From Deltaproteobacteria bacterium (GTDB taxonomy: Bacteria; Myxococcota_C; UBA6777): a DNA stretch of 64,000 bases. Position numbers and translations under genes: made by a program. The notes beneath the pieces were generated by a model. The model saw nothing but the letters and a program-made list of their open reading frames with translations, was not told the DNA's origin and ran no database searches. Shown piece by piece: positions 1 to 8,290 of the stretch. The stretch lies in NCBI GenBank assembly GCA_002731275.1, contig PCBK01000003.1, positions 100,585 to 164,584 on the forward strand, read 5' to 3'. The stretch's first letter is position 1. Each line of letters starts with the position of its first letter.

Positions 1-8
1 AACGACGA

Positions 9-1256
9 CTACTCTTGCAGGTGAATGTGTTCGTCGTGGTTCACGACAGCACGCAACAACTCCTGGAATGTCAAACCTGTCGCCTTGATATCCTCGTCAG
101 TAAGGATCTCGGAGCGTATCCCGGCTTGGACAATCCACCAATCGGTCCCAACGACAGCCTTGTCAGCGAGGCGATCGTCATCGACTTCGGCACCAGAGCC
201 AGAGCGCGCGGCCTTTGCGTAGCTTGCAGCGAGGTCGAGTGCTGCGAGTGCTTCTTGGCGTGAGGGGGTCCATGCAGAGTGGACAGGCTCGATCTGATCG
301 GGGTGGAGGATCCACTTCGCCGCAAAACCAATCGCGCGTGCGTTCATCGCGTCGCGACGCACGAGCTCTAGGGCGCGCTCTTTCTTCTTCATGGAGGCGA
401 TGAAGTCCTCCCCAAAGACGGCGGTATCAATTTGGTCAGAGGACAACGCGAGCGCAGCCTTGTACTCTTCGACAGAGACACTCTCGGGCTTTTTGGGGCG
501 CAGGGGCAAGGTCGCAGTGACCGCATCTACAGCATCTTTTCCGTACGCAGCCGCGACGATCGGTAGGATCTGACGTGCCCAGGCTTGGTCCTCTAACCAT
601 CCCTCAGCGGTCACTTTTCCACCGATCGTACGGGCAAAGTCCCATGAGCCAAAGATCAACGATGCGACATCATCGAGAGCCGCGATCTTTTCGACTTCGA
701 GAAAGGCGCGCGGTGATTCAAACAAGATCTCCATCCAGATCTTGTTGGTGTGGCCACTGAGACGTTGAACGTCTTTGACGATTTTGATGATGTCCGCGAC
801 TTCTTCGGCGTACTCTGTCTTGGGAATCACCATCGCGTCGAGTTTGTCACCAACGGCCGAGACTACCTCGACGATGTCGTCTTCAAAGTAAGGTGTGCGG
901 ATGTTGTTGGGGCGAAAAGCCACGATGCGTTTGCCGTAATCATTTGTGTTCAACGCTTCGACGATAAACTTGCGCGCAAATTGCTTGTACTCGGGATTAT
1001 CAGGCGCAGCATCTTCGAGATCGTAAAAGAAAAAGTCGATGGGCATCTGTGCAGCCTTGTTCATCACCTTCAGGCTTTGGGCACGACCATCTGTCTCGAC
1101 ATCTCCACCGGCTTTCATTCGGAACGCCGGAATCGCCATCTCTCCGCGACGATAATAAGGGAGCTTCACCCCATGCATCATCTCCGGTCGAGCGCGATGT
1201 TTCTTTTGGATGTCAGCGATATCAGCACGAATAGCATCAAATTTACTCATCTGCAT
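9..1256 (-). CDS. HpcH/HpaI aldolase / citrate lyase-beta family protein
   Basis: A 415-residue cytosolic protein of the HpcH/HpaI aldolase, CoA-ester lyase superfamily, whose members cleave or join malyl-, citramalyl- or citryl-CoA type substrates using Mg2+. Visible family marks are an early acidic loop (YDLEDAAPDNP, about residues 79-89), AFRPNN (about 114), the metal-ligand strand MEILFESP (about 176-183) and GSWDFAR. At about 415 residues it is longer than the usual 280-320 residue lyases, so the exact subfamily is open. The ATG at 1256 is preferred because GAAAGG lies five bases upstream; an ATG two codons later is possible. It follows the MDR reductase gene by 71 bases on the same strand and is probably co-transcribed. 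The substrate is not evident. Confidence 0.75.
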   Translation of the reverse strand: MQMSKFDAIRADIADIQKKHRARPEMMHGVKLPYYRRGEMAIPAFRMKAGGDVETDGRAQSLKVMNKAAQMPIDFFFYDLEDAAPDNPEYKQFARKFIVEALNTNDYGKRIVAFRPNNIRTPYFEDDIVEVVSAVGDKLDAMVIPKTEYAEEVADIIKIVKDVQRLSGHTNKIWMEILFESPRAFLEVEKIAALDDVASLIFGSWDFARTIGGKVTAEGWLEDQAWARQILPIVAAAYGKDAVDAVTATLPLRPKKPESVSVEEYKAALALSSDQIDTAVFGEDFIASMKKKERALELVRRDAMNARAIGFAAKWILHPDQIEPVHSAWTPSRQEALAALDLAASYAKAARSGSGAEVDDDRLADKAVVGTDWWIVQAGIRSEILTDEDIKATGLTFQELLRAVVNHDEHIHLQE

Positions 1257-1327
1257 TAAGACCTTTCGTTTAGAGAAGAACACAAACCCAAGACACATCT
1301 TGGGACAATATGTTTGGACCGCTTGGC

Positions 1328-2482
1328 TTACTCTTCATTCACCTTAAAGCAGGGGAAGTAGGTGAACTTTCCGCTGCCATAATCCTCGGCAAGCTGGGGC
1401 ACCTCATCGTAGCTGTAGACGTGACTGTCGACGATCGGCAACCACTCATTTGCCAAGGCAAACTGTACGGCCTGTACACCTTCGGAGTAACGAGCGTAGT
1501 GTGTGTGGATATGTTGATGACGATCGATACACTCAATCGCACGAATGAACCAAGAAGACATGCCATCTTTCCAACCAGCAGTCGCGATGATTCCCTGCCG
1601 AGCCATGGCTTTCAACGTCGCACGCAAGACAGGTGAACCGACATAGTCGAGGAAGATATTGACACCACGCCCTTGTGTCAAAGAGTCGACGATATCGAGA
1701 AAACGCCGTTCGCTTTCAAGGTATTGTTTTTTGTAGTCTTTGTCTGTCTTGTAACGATCTTCATCGAAGTTGAGATTGGCGAACTCATTGCGATCGATAG
1801 GTGTAATTCCCAGTCGCTCCGCTGTGTCCTGACGATCTTTTCGCGAAGACACCTGAAATGTCCGACACCCTCGCAGTCGCGCGAGGTGCAACTCTGCCAA
1901 CGAGACGCCACCTCCCCAACCCCAGACCACTGGAACAGGGAGTTCCTTCTCACTCATCTGCAAACGCAGCATTCCATACGCCAAACGAAAGTTGGACCAC
2001 GCAGTCACATAGCGCAGACTAAACGCCGCCCAGCGCACCAAGTCGAACTTGTTCTCTGCTGGGATTGGGATGACTTGTTTCTGGTGGAGTTTGGTCTTCT
2101 TGGCGAGCATCCCAATCGTACCGGGAGTGTCAAAACCAAAAATCTTCATGGGATAACCGTAATGATCCCATTGTCCGTTACAAAAAAGAATCGCTTTATC
2201 ACCCGGTCTAACCGTTGTGACCTCTGAGCCAACATCCAGGATTTCAACCACACCGGCGTTACCGATCACAACCTTGTCCTCACCACGGAGATGGCAGATG
2301 TCGACAGGCTTGCGCTCAAGCGCATGGCCCATGTTCCCCTCCCAGCAACCGTAGAGGGGCCTCACCAAGACCTCCTCGCTTGAGATCGCATCAAACGTGA
2401 TGCTCTCATGCTTTAACTCAGTGGGTTGGGGATTTCCCTTCTCTCCAGCGTACAAAACCCAAGCTTCGACTTCGTGTTGCAT
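1328..2482 (-). CDS. MDR-family (zinc-type alcohol dehydrogenase-like) oxidoreductase
   Basis: A 384-residue medium-chain dehydrogenase/reductase. The N-terminal half is a GroES-like catalytic domain (GNAGVVEILDVGSEVTTVRPGDKA, split here as GNAGVVEILDVG and VRPGDKA). The C-terminal half is a Rossmann NAD(P)H domain (VVWGWGGGVSLAELHLAR, about residues 186-203, then HLARLRGCRTFQVSSRKD). I do not see the Cys/His set of catalytic-zinc enzymes, so it may be a zinc-free reductase. Features such as an N-terminal WEGNMG loop vaguely recall crotonyl-CoA reductases. AAAGGA sits six bases before the ATG. It leads the downstream HpcH/HpaI lyase gene, so the pair may act on the same CoA-linked or carbonyl substrate; that is inference. 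Confidence 0.75.
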   Translation of the reverse strand: MQHEVEAWVLYAGEKGNPQPTELKHESITFDAISSEEVLVRPLYGCWEGNMGHALERKPVDICHLRGEDKVVIGNAGVVEILDVGSEVTTVRPGDKAILFCNGQWDHYGYPMKIFGFDTPGTIGMLAKKTKLHQKQVIPIPAENKFDLVRWAAFSLRYVTAWSNFRLAYGMLRLQMSEKELPVPVVWGWGGGVSLAELHLARLRGCRTFQVSSRKDRQDTAERLGITPIDRNEFANLNFDEDRYKTDKDYKKQYLESERRFLDIVDSLTQGRGVNIFLDYVGSPVLRATLKAMARQGIIATAGWKDGMSSWFIRAIECIDRHQHIHTHYARYSEGVQAVQFALANEWLPIVDSHVYSYDEVPQLAEDYGSGKFTYFPCFKVNEE

Positions 2483-2988
2483 AGCTCATCCTTTCACTGT
2501 GTCTACGTCGTAAGAAATGGCCCTTCACAGACAACCTCCACATCGTCACCTGCATACCAAAACAACCACTCCTTGCGAGAACCGATTTTTGAAAGCGTCT
2601 CCACCTACCACAACCCATAGGGTATCGTAGCGTCTCTTTTTGCATCGCAACAATATAATTGCAATCCAGCGAAAAATCGACAATCCTTTATACCGCACTG
2701 CAAAAATAATGTCACACAACGAGGCTTCCCTTTTGCGCATCTGACATCAAATCACAGCGCTATATACCTGTCAGGTCAACAAAAAATGAACCGTGACTCA
2801 GTTTCATTTTTTGCCACCCAAACAAGGGCCGCCGTCGCACCAAAGATCATAATCCAAGGTGGGAAAAAATGTGTGATGTGTGTCAAAAAGCAGAAAAGAG
2901 CCGGTCAGATTCTATCGAATCGTCCTCAAGCTGTAGGAGAGGAAAGACGAAAAGAGTCGATGGACCATTGGAGGGAGCGCGCCGAGAC
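2483..2988. other. Intergenic region without a convincing gene
   Basis: About 500 bases between the MDR gene start and the end of the SMI1/KNR4 gene. It is AT-rich between 2640 and 2870. The only structure I see is the terminator-like hairpin at 2781-2812 and a small ACCTG-T-CAGGT palindrome just before it. Short open frames here lack ribosome-binding sites and recognisable composition. Confidence 0.5.
2781..2812 (-). terminator. Intrinsic terminator candidate downstream of the SMI1/KNR4-ankyrin operon
   Basis: Arms AAAAAATGAAC and GTTTCATTTTTT are complementary apart from one extra base and flank a nine-base loop. Read on the minus strand, the second arm ends in six T. It lies about 180 bases after the stop codon of the SMI1/KNR4-ankyrin gene. 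The stem is AT-rich, so strength is uncertain. Confidence 0.4.
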
Positions 2989-4308
2989 TCACTGCTGTTC
3001 GTAGGCTTCGAACTTTTCAAGCAGCACCTTGAAGGATTGCACCGCGACATGATCGCGAAATTGCAGCGAAAGAAACCAATCATTAAGCTCTAAAAAGCGC
3101 TCCTTTGGTGTCATCCCCTCACTATCTTTTTGTGTTGTGTCGACGCCCAGATCGAGCAGCCAGGAGATCACGCCAGCCTCCGCACGCCGCTCAACAGCGT
3201 GATGGAGGAAGTTTTTCTCAGGTAACCACCTCATTGACTGTCGGATGTCAAAGCCACACATCATACAAAAAGTCAGCAGCGTCAAATCAGGTTTTTCGAT
3301 GCTGTACTCTACAAATCCGTGCCACTCAACGGCATCTTGCTGGCACAAGAGCGTAAGGATTCTGTATATCGCCTCCGAACGCTCTTGTGTATGTCGCAAC
3401 CCCTCTAGCAACGCTCTTGACGCATCCTCCCCGTAGACATTGGTCAATGTAGGGTCGGCTCCCTGCTCAAGTAAAAACAAACCAAGCTCCCACTTCCCTG
3501 CTCGCATCGCAATATTTAGGAGCGCAGGCATGGTCTCCTGGTAAGGATCCTGTTCGGAAGGAGAGACTTTTCCGCTTAAAACCAAGGTCCGTAACTTGTC
3601 ACGCTCGTCTGCACGAATGGATGCAACGGCGTCGTGAAAGTGAGGGTTGGGTGGAGCTTCTTTTTTGCGGTATCTCCAGAGTTCAACATTCTTTGGATAC
3701 CCAGGAGAGATCGATGTAAGGAGGCTATCTTTGGTGTCCCAAACACCACTACCAAAGCGCTCGTAGAGATCATCCTCTTCGCCTTCGACATAGGAGATCC
3801 AGCCCTGTTTTCGATAGACGATCATACACCGTAACCAGTCCTCAAAAGATGGATGTCGGATCGCTCGATCGCTCGCGGATTTGTAATCAAATGCAATGAT
3901 CTGACCAGGCTTCCCACCATAGCTGCCAAATGTATCGATGACAACGACAAACCAGGAGTCGATCTCCATAAAAGGCACCCAGCCAAGATGCCACCACCCT
4001 CCAGGTTCCCAGGTGTCAAATGAGCCCTCTCGTTCGTTGACGTCAAAGGCCTCCTTTGAGCCCAAAATCCCCTCAAGGGACAGTAAATGTTCCCCGTCAA
4101 ACAACGGACGATGAAAGTACCCATCGAGGTATGAGCCGTTATGCCACCGGTACAGATCGTAAAAACACGCAGGCAGCTCAAGCCCCAAAGCAACACGAAA
4201 GGCTTCCAACTCTTCTTCAGTCGCAGGTGGCGCAAAGAGTGCACGCTCATCCTCAGGGGAATCAATGAATGCCTCGGCAAATTCGCGAACAAGAGGGTGC
4301 AACGTCAA
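2989..4308 (-). CDS. SMI1/KNR4 (SUKH)-domain protein with C-terminal ankyrin repeats
   Basis: A 439-residue soluble protein with no signal peptide. Residues about 25-170 match the SMI1/KNR4 (SUKH) pattern: an ATEEELEAFRVALGLELP opening, YRWHNGSY, then GWVPFMEIDSWFVVVIDTF and the closing SFEDWLRCM. SUKH proteins are often immunity proteins against polymorphic toxins but also occur as general scaffolds. Residues about 240-420 contain degenerate ankyrin repeats (ALLNIAMRAGKWELGLFLLEQGADP; NFLHHAVERRAEAGVISWLLDLGVD, each quoted in part below 20 residues as LLEQGADP and LLDLGVD). The start is TTG overlapping the stop of the upstream gene (TTGA); a second TTG two codons on is better spaced from GGGAG. 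No toxin gene is adjacent, so an immunity role is unproven. Confidence 0.7.
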   Translation of the reverse strand: MTLHPLVREFAEAFIDSPEDERALFAPPATEEELEAFRVALGLELPACFYDLYRWHNGSYLDGYFHRPLFDGEHLLSLEGILGSKEAFDVNEREGSFDTWEPGGWWHLGWVPFMEIDSWFVVVIDTFGSYGGKPGQIIAFDYKSASDRAIRHPSFEDWLRCMIVYRKQGWISYVEGEEDDLYERFGSGVWDTKDSLLTSISPGYPKNVELWRYRKKEAPPNPHFHDAVASIRADERDKLRTLVLSGKVSPSEQDPYQETMPALLNIAMRAGKWELGLFLLEQGADPTLTNVYGEDASRALLEGLRHTQERSEAIYRILTLLCQQDAVEWHGFVEYSIEKPDLTLLTFCMMCGFDIRQSMRWLPEKNFLHHAVERRAEAGVISWLLDLGVDTTQKDSEGMTPKERFLELNDWFLSLQFRDHVAVQSFKVLLEKFEAYEQQ

Positions 4309-4841
4309 TCTCCCTCGGTGATGGTGAGTTGAAAAGAGAGTCGCGCTTCCTTCGGGATCTCAATGGGGCATTCATCGGTGTAAGCGAGCCATAGACGCTC
4401 TGTCAACAGTGACAGTTCGTGTAAAAAAGACAGTCTATGTTGAAGCCATGAGAGCTCATATTGTTGTGGTTCACCGGCCTGGGCGATGAGATGTGTCGAG
4501 ATCATCTTGGCACGTGTGGACCAATGTGCCTTGTTTGCGAGCCACAAAATGGCCATCTCCGAATGCCACAAAGGACTGAGCGCTTCACTTTGAATTTCGC
4601 CCCACAAAAAAGGTGACTCGACCTCTTCACTTTGCCCATTGAGATAGAAACGTTTATTGCGTTGAAACCATTGTAACGATGCTGTCTGCTTTTGGCTTTG
4701 TTGAGACTGAAGGCGCAAGAGAGAACGTTGCACACAGTCAAGTGACAACCATTGCAATGCAGACGCGAAAGTCTCGTCGATAAAGAGCGCTTCCAGCCCA
4801 TGTTTTGTAATGTTCGGGGTATTGAGTTCGGTCGGGAGCAT
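4305..4841 (-). CDS. Hypothetical protein, partner of SUKH-ankyrin protein
   Basis: A 178-residue protein, rich in Leu, Gln and Trp, with no signal peptide or membrane segment. I do not recognise a family. The C-terminal third (HRLSFLHELSLLTERLWLAY) looks helical. Its stop codon overlaps the start of the SUKH-ankyrin gene by four bases, so the two are translated as a coupled pair and probably act together. The ribosome-binding site before the ATG at 4841 is weak. Confidence 0.55.
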   Translation of the reverse strand: MLPTELNTPNITKHGLEALFIDETFASALQWLSLDCVQRSLLRLQSQQSQKQTASLQWFQRNKRFYLNGQSEEVESPFLWGEIQSEALSPLWHSEMAILWLANKAHWSTRAKMISTHLIAQAGEPQQYELSWLQHRLSFLHELSLLTERLWLAYTDECPIEIPKEARLSFQLTITEGD

Positions 4842-4920
4842 GATGGGATTCCCAGGCCATCGCAGTGGCCTTATCCGTAGAGGGGAGTAGAGAAAAGCAC
4901 AGCAAACAACAAGGGCGGTC

Positions 4921-5112
4921 TTACACGTGCTTCTTCAGGAGAAACGTTTGACCTGATGCATCGAGTGTCCCAAGTGTCTCGGGTTTTTCGTCTTTTTTCT
5001 CCTCAGTGGGCTTGGGACCAGAACCCCCACCACAGTTGCAACCAAAAGGCGCAACATCAGCCCAAGAGAACGTCAAAAACACCACCGCAACCAATGTATA
5101 AAAACGCACCAT
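4921..5112 (-). CDS. Small exported glycine/cysteine-containing peptide
   Basis: A 63-residue protein with an N-terminal hydrophobic segment (residues 4-18) followed by APFGCNCGGGSGPKP and a charged tail ending in LLKKHV. The Cys after PFG could be lipidated, but the four residues are a poor lipobox, so it may be an ordinary signal peptide with a short Cys pair. GGAGG lies six bases before the ATG, which supports real translation. It stands alone, 79 bases after the neighbouring start at 4841 on the same strand. Function unknown. Confidence 0.55.
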   Translation of the reverse strand: MVRFYTLVAVVFLTFSWADVAPFGCNCGGGSGPKPTEEKKDEKPETLGTLDASGQTFLLKKHV

Positions 5113-5514
5113 ATCGAACCTCCAAACAGCACACTCATGTAAGCTTCTACAGACGAAACTTTCGAGGGTAAACAGGTTTTTTTGTCTATTTTCAACACAT
5201 CATACACAATCCACACACAAACGCAAGCCATCCCATCGTGGAACAAATGACACCTTCGAACAATCAAGTACGCTATGCTGTACAGGACAGAACGACACAA
5301 AGGACAGAAAAAGTCGTCTCCCAACACTTGACCTCTGTGGAACATTCGATTATCAAAGAAGAAAAGAAAAAGATTGCTCAAAAAAGCAGCCGACAACCGT
5401 CTGGTTTGTACAGACCATCATCGATTCTATCAACCGACTCTACCAGGAGTACGTTGTACGAAGCCGGCACCATGCCACCCACAAAAGAAGACTGGCAACA
5501 GTAGGAGTTTACTG
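5113..5514. other. Leader region of the VWA lipoprotein gene
   Basis: About 400 bases between a minus-strand peptide gene and the plus-strand lipoprotein gene. It holds a promoter-like pair at 5328-5356 and the ribosome-binding site at 5503-5507. No convincing gene lies inside. Confidence 0.4.
5328..5356 (+). promoter_or_regulatory. Sigma-70-like promoter candidate for the VWA lipoprotein gene
   Basis: TTGACC at 5328-5333 and TATCAA at 5351-5356 are 17 bases apart, 159 bases before the start codon. The -35 box matches five of six consensus bases and the -10 box four of six. Confidence 0.35.
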
Positions 5515-8169
5515 ATGAATTCACTTTTCCAGCGTTTCACACGTGCCTTGATGCTATTGGCTGTATTCAGCCTTGGCGGCGGGTCTTTGTCTGGTTGTGC
5601 AGGCGATCCGCCGCCAGTCTGTAGCAAAGACGCCGACTGCAAAGGGGATCGCATCTGCGAAAACCAAAAATGTGTCTCCCCAACGACCACAACAGATGGT
5701 GGTGGTAACAAAGAAGCCACCCCCACAGAGAAGGTCGACCCCAAAGACGACAACTCCAAAACAGAAGACACCACACCCGACGCAGGACCAGAGCCGACAA
5801 CGCCCGATGTTGGTCCCGAACCCACAAAGCCCGATGTTGGTCCCGAACCCACACAAGAGCCCACAACACCAGATGTCGGACCAGAGCCAACACAAGAACC
5901 GACAACGCCCGATGTTGGTCCCGAGCCCACACAAGAACCTACCGTCCCAGAGGTCGGTCCAGAGCCTTCAGGTCCAGAACCCCAACCCGATACACCTGCA
6001 GGCTGTACAAATGGCGCGACCAAAGCCTGCTACACTGGACCTGCAGGAACGTCCGGCAAAGGTATTTGTAAGGCTGGTACACAGACCTGTACAAACGGCG
6101 CATGGAGCCCATGTACCGGTCAAGTTATACCAGCCACAGAAGTATGTGATGGAAAAGACAACGACTGCGATGGCAGAATCGACATGGATCCTGCAACAAC
6201 TTCAAACCTCTCCCAACCATGCTACACAGGCCCAGTGGGTACTGTACGTGTGGGGATTTGCCAAGAGGGAATGCAGTTTTGTATCAACGGCGCGTGGCAA
6301 GCGTGCTCCGGCGAAGTCACCCCCGCAGCCAAAGACATCTGCACGAACAACAAAGATGATAACTGTGATGGCAAAATAAACGATGGATGTTCTGCTCCAG
6401 TGTGCACCAATGGAGACCAACAAGTTTGCTACACAGGTCCTCTTGCAACACTCAACAAGGGTGCCTGTCGCTCCGGCTTGAAGAACTGTGTGAATGGCCA
6501 ATGGACTGCATGCGCAGGCGAAACAACTCCTACAACAGAGACGTGTGATGGGAAAGACAACGACTGTGACGGCATGGTCGACGAGAGCCTCGTCAAAACC
6601 TGTTACACCGGTCCTCCTGGAACACAACTAAAAGGTATCTGCAAATCAGGAACACAATCCTGTACAGGCGGCACATGGACGTCCTGTCTTGGCCAAGTCA
6701 CCCCACAAGTTGAGAGCTGCAACAACAAAGATGACGACTGTGATGGACAGGTAGACAACAACATCCCTGCAGCGAACTGTACTTTGGGTAGCAAACGTGG
6801 TGCATGTCGTACAGGGAAACAGTCCTGTATCAACGGCGCATACGCTTGTGTCCAGGTCAACCAACCCACTGCAGAGACCTGTAACCGTATCGATGATGAC
6901 TGCGACGGACAAACAGATGAAGGCCTCACTTGCGCCCCCACTTGCATCTACTTCTCACCAACTTCCTACGACTTCGGCGCTTCACAGCAAACTTGTGCAA
7001 CACCAACATACAGATTTGCCTTGCGAAATACATGCTCATCTCCACAGGCTGGCATGACAGTGTATGATGCCAAATTTAGCTCAAATCCGTCCCAATTCAT
7101 CTTTCCAGTCATCGGAACGGATTCTAGCGGAAATCCTATAACAGGAAACCCTGTTGCAAAAAGAAATGCGGTAATTCCTCGCTTTGGGTACATGTACTTT
7201 GATGTACAATTCAAACCCAATAGAACAGGAAAAGCCAATGAAGATTTGGTTGTTCGCTTGACAAGCAATACCGGCCCCACAATATCAGTAAAATTGTCAG
7301 GTGAAGGCACAACCAAAAACAGCACAACGCAAACGGAATCCTTTACAGCACCTGTTGCCAAGAAGGTCGATCTCTTGTTTGTGATCGACAACTCCTGCTC
7401 CATGAGTGATGAACAAAACGCGCTGGGAACTGCTTTCAAGGCATTCTCGGCCCGCGCAAAAACACTCCAAGCGGACTATCAAATCGGTGTTATCACAACA
7501 GACACGTCAACAAACAAAGGCTACGCAACAGGTGAGCTGAGAGGCAATCCCAAGATTATCGTCCCCACAACCCCCAACCTCGACGCAACCTTTGCCAATA
7601 ATATCAAACAAGGCACCTCAGGTAGCCCCCAAGAGAAAGGTTTGGAGTCCTCCAAAGCAGCTCTCACGGCACCTCTCATCACGACAGGTGCCAACAAAGG
7701 CTTCTTGCGCCAGAACGCACAACTCTCCATCGTCTTTATCTCCGATGAAGACGACAATGGAAACGACCTCATCGCGCCTTACATCACGTTCTTTAAAAGC
7801 GTCAAAGGTAACGACAGCAGCCTGATCAAAGCATCTGCGCTCGGTCCTATCAGCGGTACACGTTACAAACAAGTTGTCCAGGCACTTAACGGCCTTTACA
7901 CACAATTGCCACAACCTGTGCAGGTGACGATCCTCGAAACCTTCATGAAAAACCTAGCCGATCTGACCATGAACCGTGCGCTGTTCACATTGAAAGGTGC
8001 CGCAGATCCAGCGACCATCTCCGTGAAAGTCAACAACGTCGCCGTCGCGAAAAGTACAACCAATGGCTGGTCCTACAATACAACAACACGCAGCATCACC
8101 TTCCATGGAACGGCCATCCCCGCAGCCAACGCCAAAATAGACGTCAGCTACAAAACAGGTTGCCCCTGA
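5515..8169 (+). CDS. Large surface lipoprotein with MopE-type repeats and a VWA domain
   Basis: An 884-residue lipoprotein. A signal peptide ends in lipobox LSGC with Cys28. Next come a small cysteine module (VCSKDADCKGDRIC) and a Pro/Glu/Thr/Asp linker built of GPEPT-type repeats. Residues about 160-480 hold five or six roughly 60-residue repeats, each with CYTGP, a WxxC strand and the acidic CDGKDNDCDG loop known from MopE-like proteins. An all-beta 'choice-of-anchor'-like domain follows (YFSPTSYDFG, then VRLTSNTGP). A von Willebrand A domain (about 620-800) carries a metal site of the form DNSCSMS and an FISDEDDN strand. The C-terminus is beta-rich. The start at 5515 is set by AGGAG seven bases upstream. 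It is probably an outer-surface binding or adhesion protein; the ligand is unknown. Confidence 0.85.
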   Translation: MNSLFQRFTRALMLLAVFSLGGGSLSGCAGDPPPVCSKDADCKGDRICENQKCVSPTTTTDGGGNKEATPTEKVDPKDDNSKTEDTTPDAGPEPTTPDVGPEPTKPDVGPEPTQEPTTPDVGPEPTQEPTTPDVGPEPTQEPTVPEVGPEPSGPEPQPDTPAGCTNGATKACYTGPAGTSGKGICKAGTQTCTNGAWSPCTGQVIPATEVCDGKDNDCDGRIDMDPATTSNLSQPCYTGPVGTVRVGICQEGMQFCINGAWQACSGEVTPAAKDICTNNKDDNCDGKINDGCSAPVCTNGDQQVCYTGPLATLNKGACRSGLKNCVNGQWTACAGETTPTTETCDGKDNDCDGMVDESLVKTCYTGPPGTQLKGICKSGTQSCTGGTWTSCLGQVTPQVESCNNKDDDCDGQVDNNIPAANCTLGSKRGACRTGKQSCINGAYACVQVNQPTAETCNRIDDDCDGQTDEGLTCAPTCIYFSPTSYDFGASQQTCATPTYRFALRNTCSSPQAGMTVYDAKFSSNPSQFIFPVIGTDSSGNPITGNPVAKRNAVIPRFGYMYFDVQFKPNRTGKANEDLVVRLTSNTGPTISVKLSGEGTTKNSTTQTESFTAPVAKKVDLLFVIDNSCSMSDEQNALGTAFKAFSARAKTLQADYQIGVITTDTSTNKGYATGELRGNPKIIVPTTPNLDATFANNIKQGTSGSPQEKGLESSKAALTAPLITTGANKGFLRQNAQLSIVFISDEDDNGNDLIAPYITFFKSVKGNDSSLIKASALGPISGTRYKQVVQALNGLYTQLPQPVQVTILETFMKNLADLTMNRALFTLKGAADPATISVKVNNVAVAKSTTNGWSYNTTTRSITFHGTAIPAANAKIDVSYKTGCP
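5790..5975 (+). repeat. In-gene tandem repeats coding the Pro-rich linker
   Basis: Imperfect direct repeats of about 24-48 bases (units such as CCCGATGTTGGTCCCGA) encode the GPEPT/PDVGPEPTQEP linker of the lipoprotein. Such tracts expand and contract by slippage. The frame is kept throughout, so this is coding repeat, not a CRISPR. Confidence 0.7.
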
Positions 8170-8209
8170 TCCTCCCTCAAACCTTCCCTTTTCTCACTCC
8201 CATATACGC

Positions 8210-8241
8210 AAAAAGCCACGGCATGACTGCCGTGGCTTTTT
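8210..8241. terminator. Strong bidirectional intrinsic terminator
   Basis: A perfect 14-bp stem, AAAAAGCCACGGCA and TGCCGTGGCTTTTT, around loop TGAC. It ends in five T on either strand, so it can stop both the plus-strand lipoprotein transcript and the minus-strand selenoprotein transcript that converge here. Confidence 0.85.
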
Positions 8242-8290
8242 GTTGTCTATCGCATGTCAAACAACAAGCGACTTTTTACTTGGAAAAGCC

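Noticed and set aside
2786..3093. Small plus-strand genes before 3.1 kb
   Set aside because: No leader, unusual composition, and overlap with the end of the SUKH-ankyrin gene on the other strand.
5790..5975. CRISPR array
   Set aside because: Repeats are contiguous, vary in length, keep the coding frame and have no spacers.
5430..6023. Antisense Gly/Ser/Val-rich frame opposite the lipoprotein linker
   Set aside because: It is the reverse reading of the GPEPT coding repeats.
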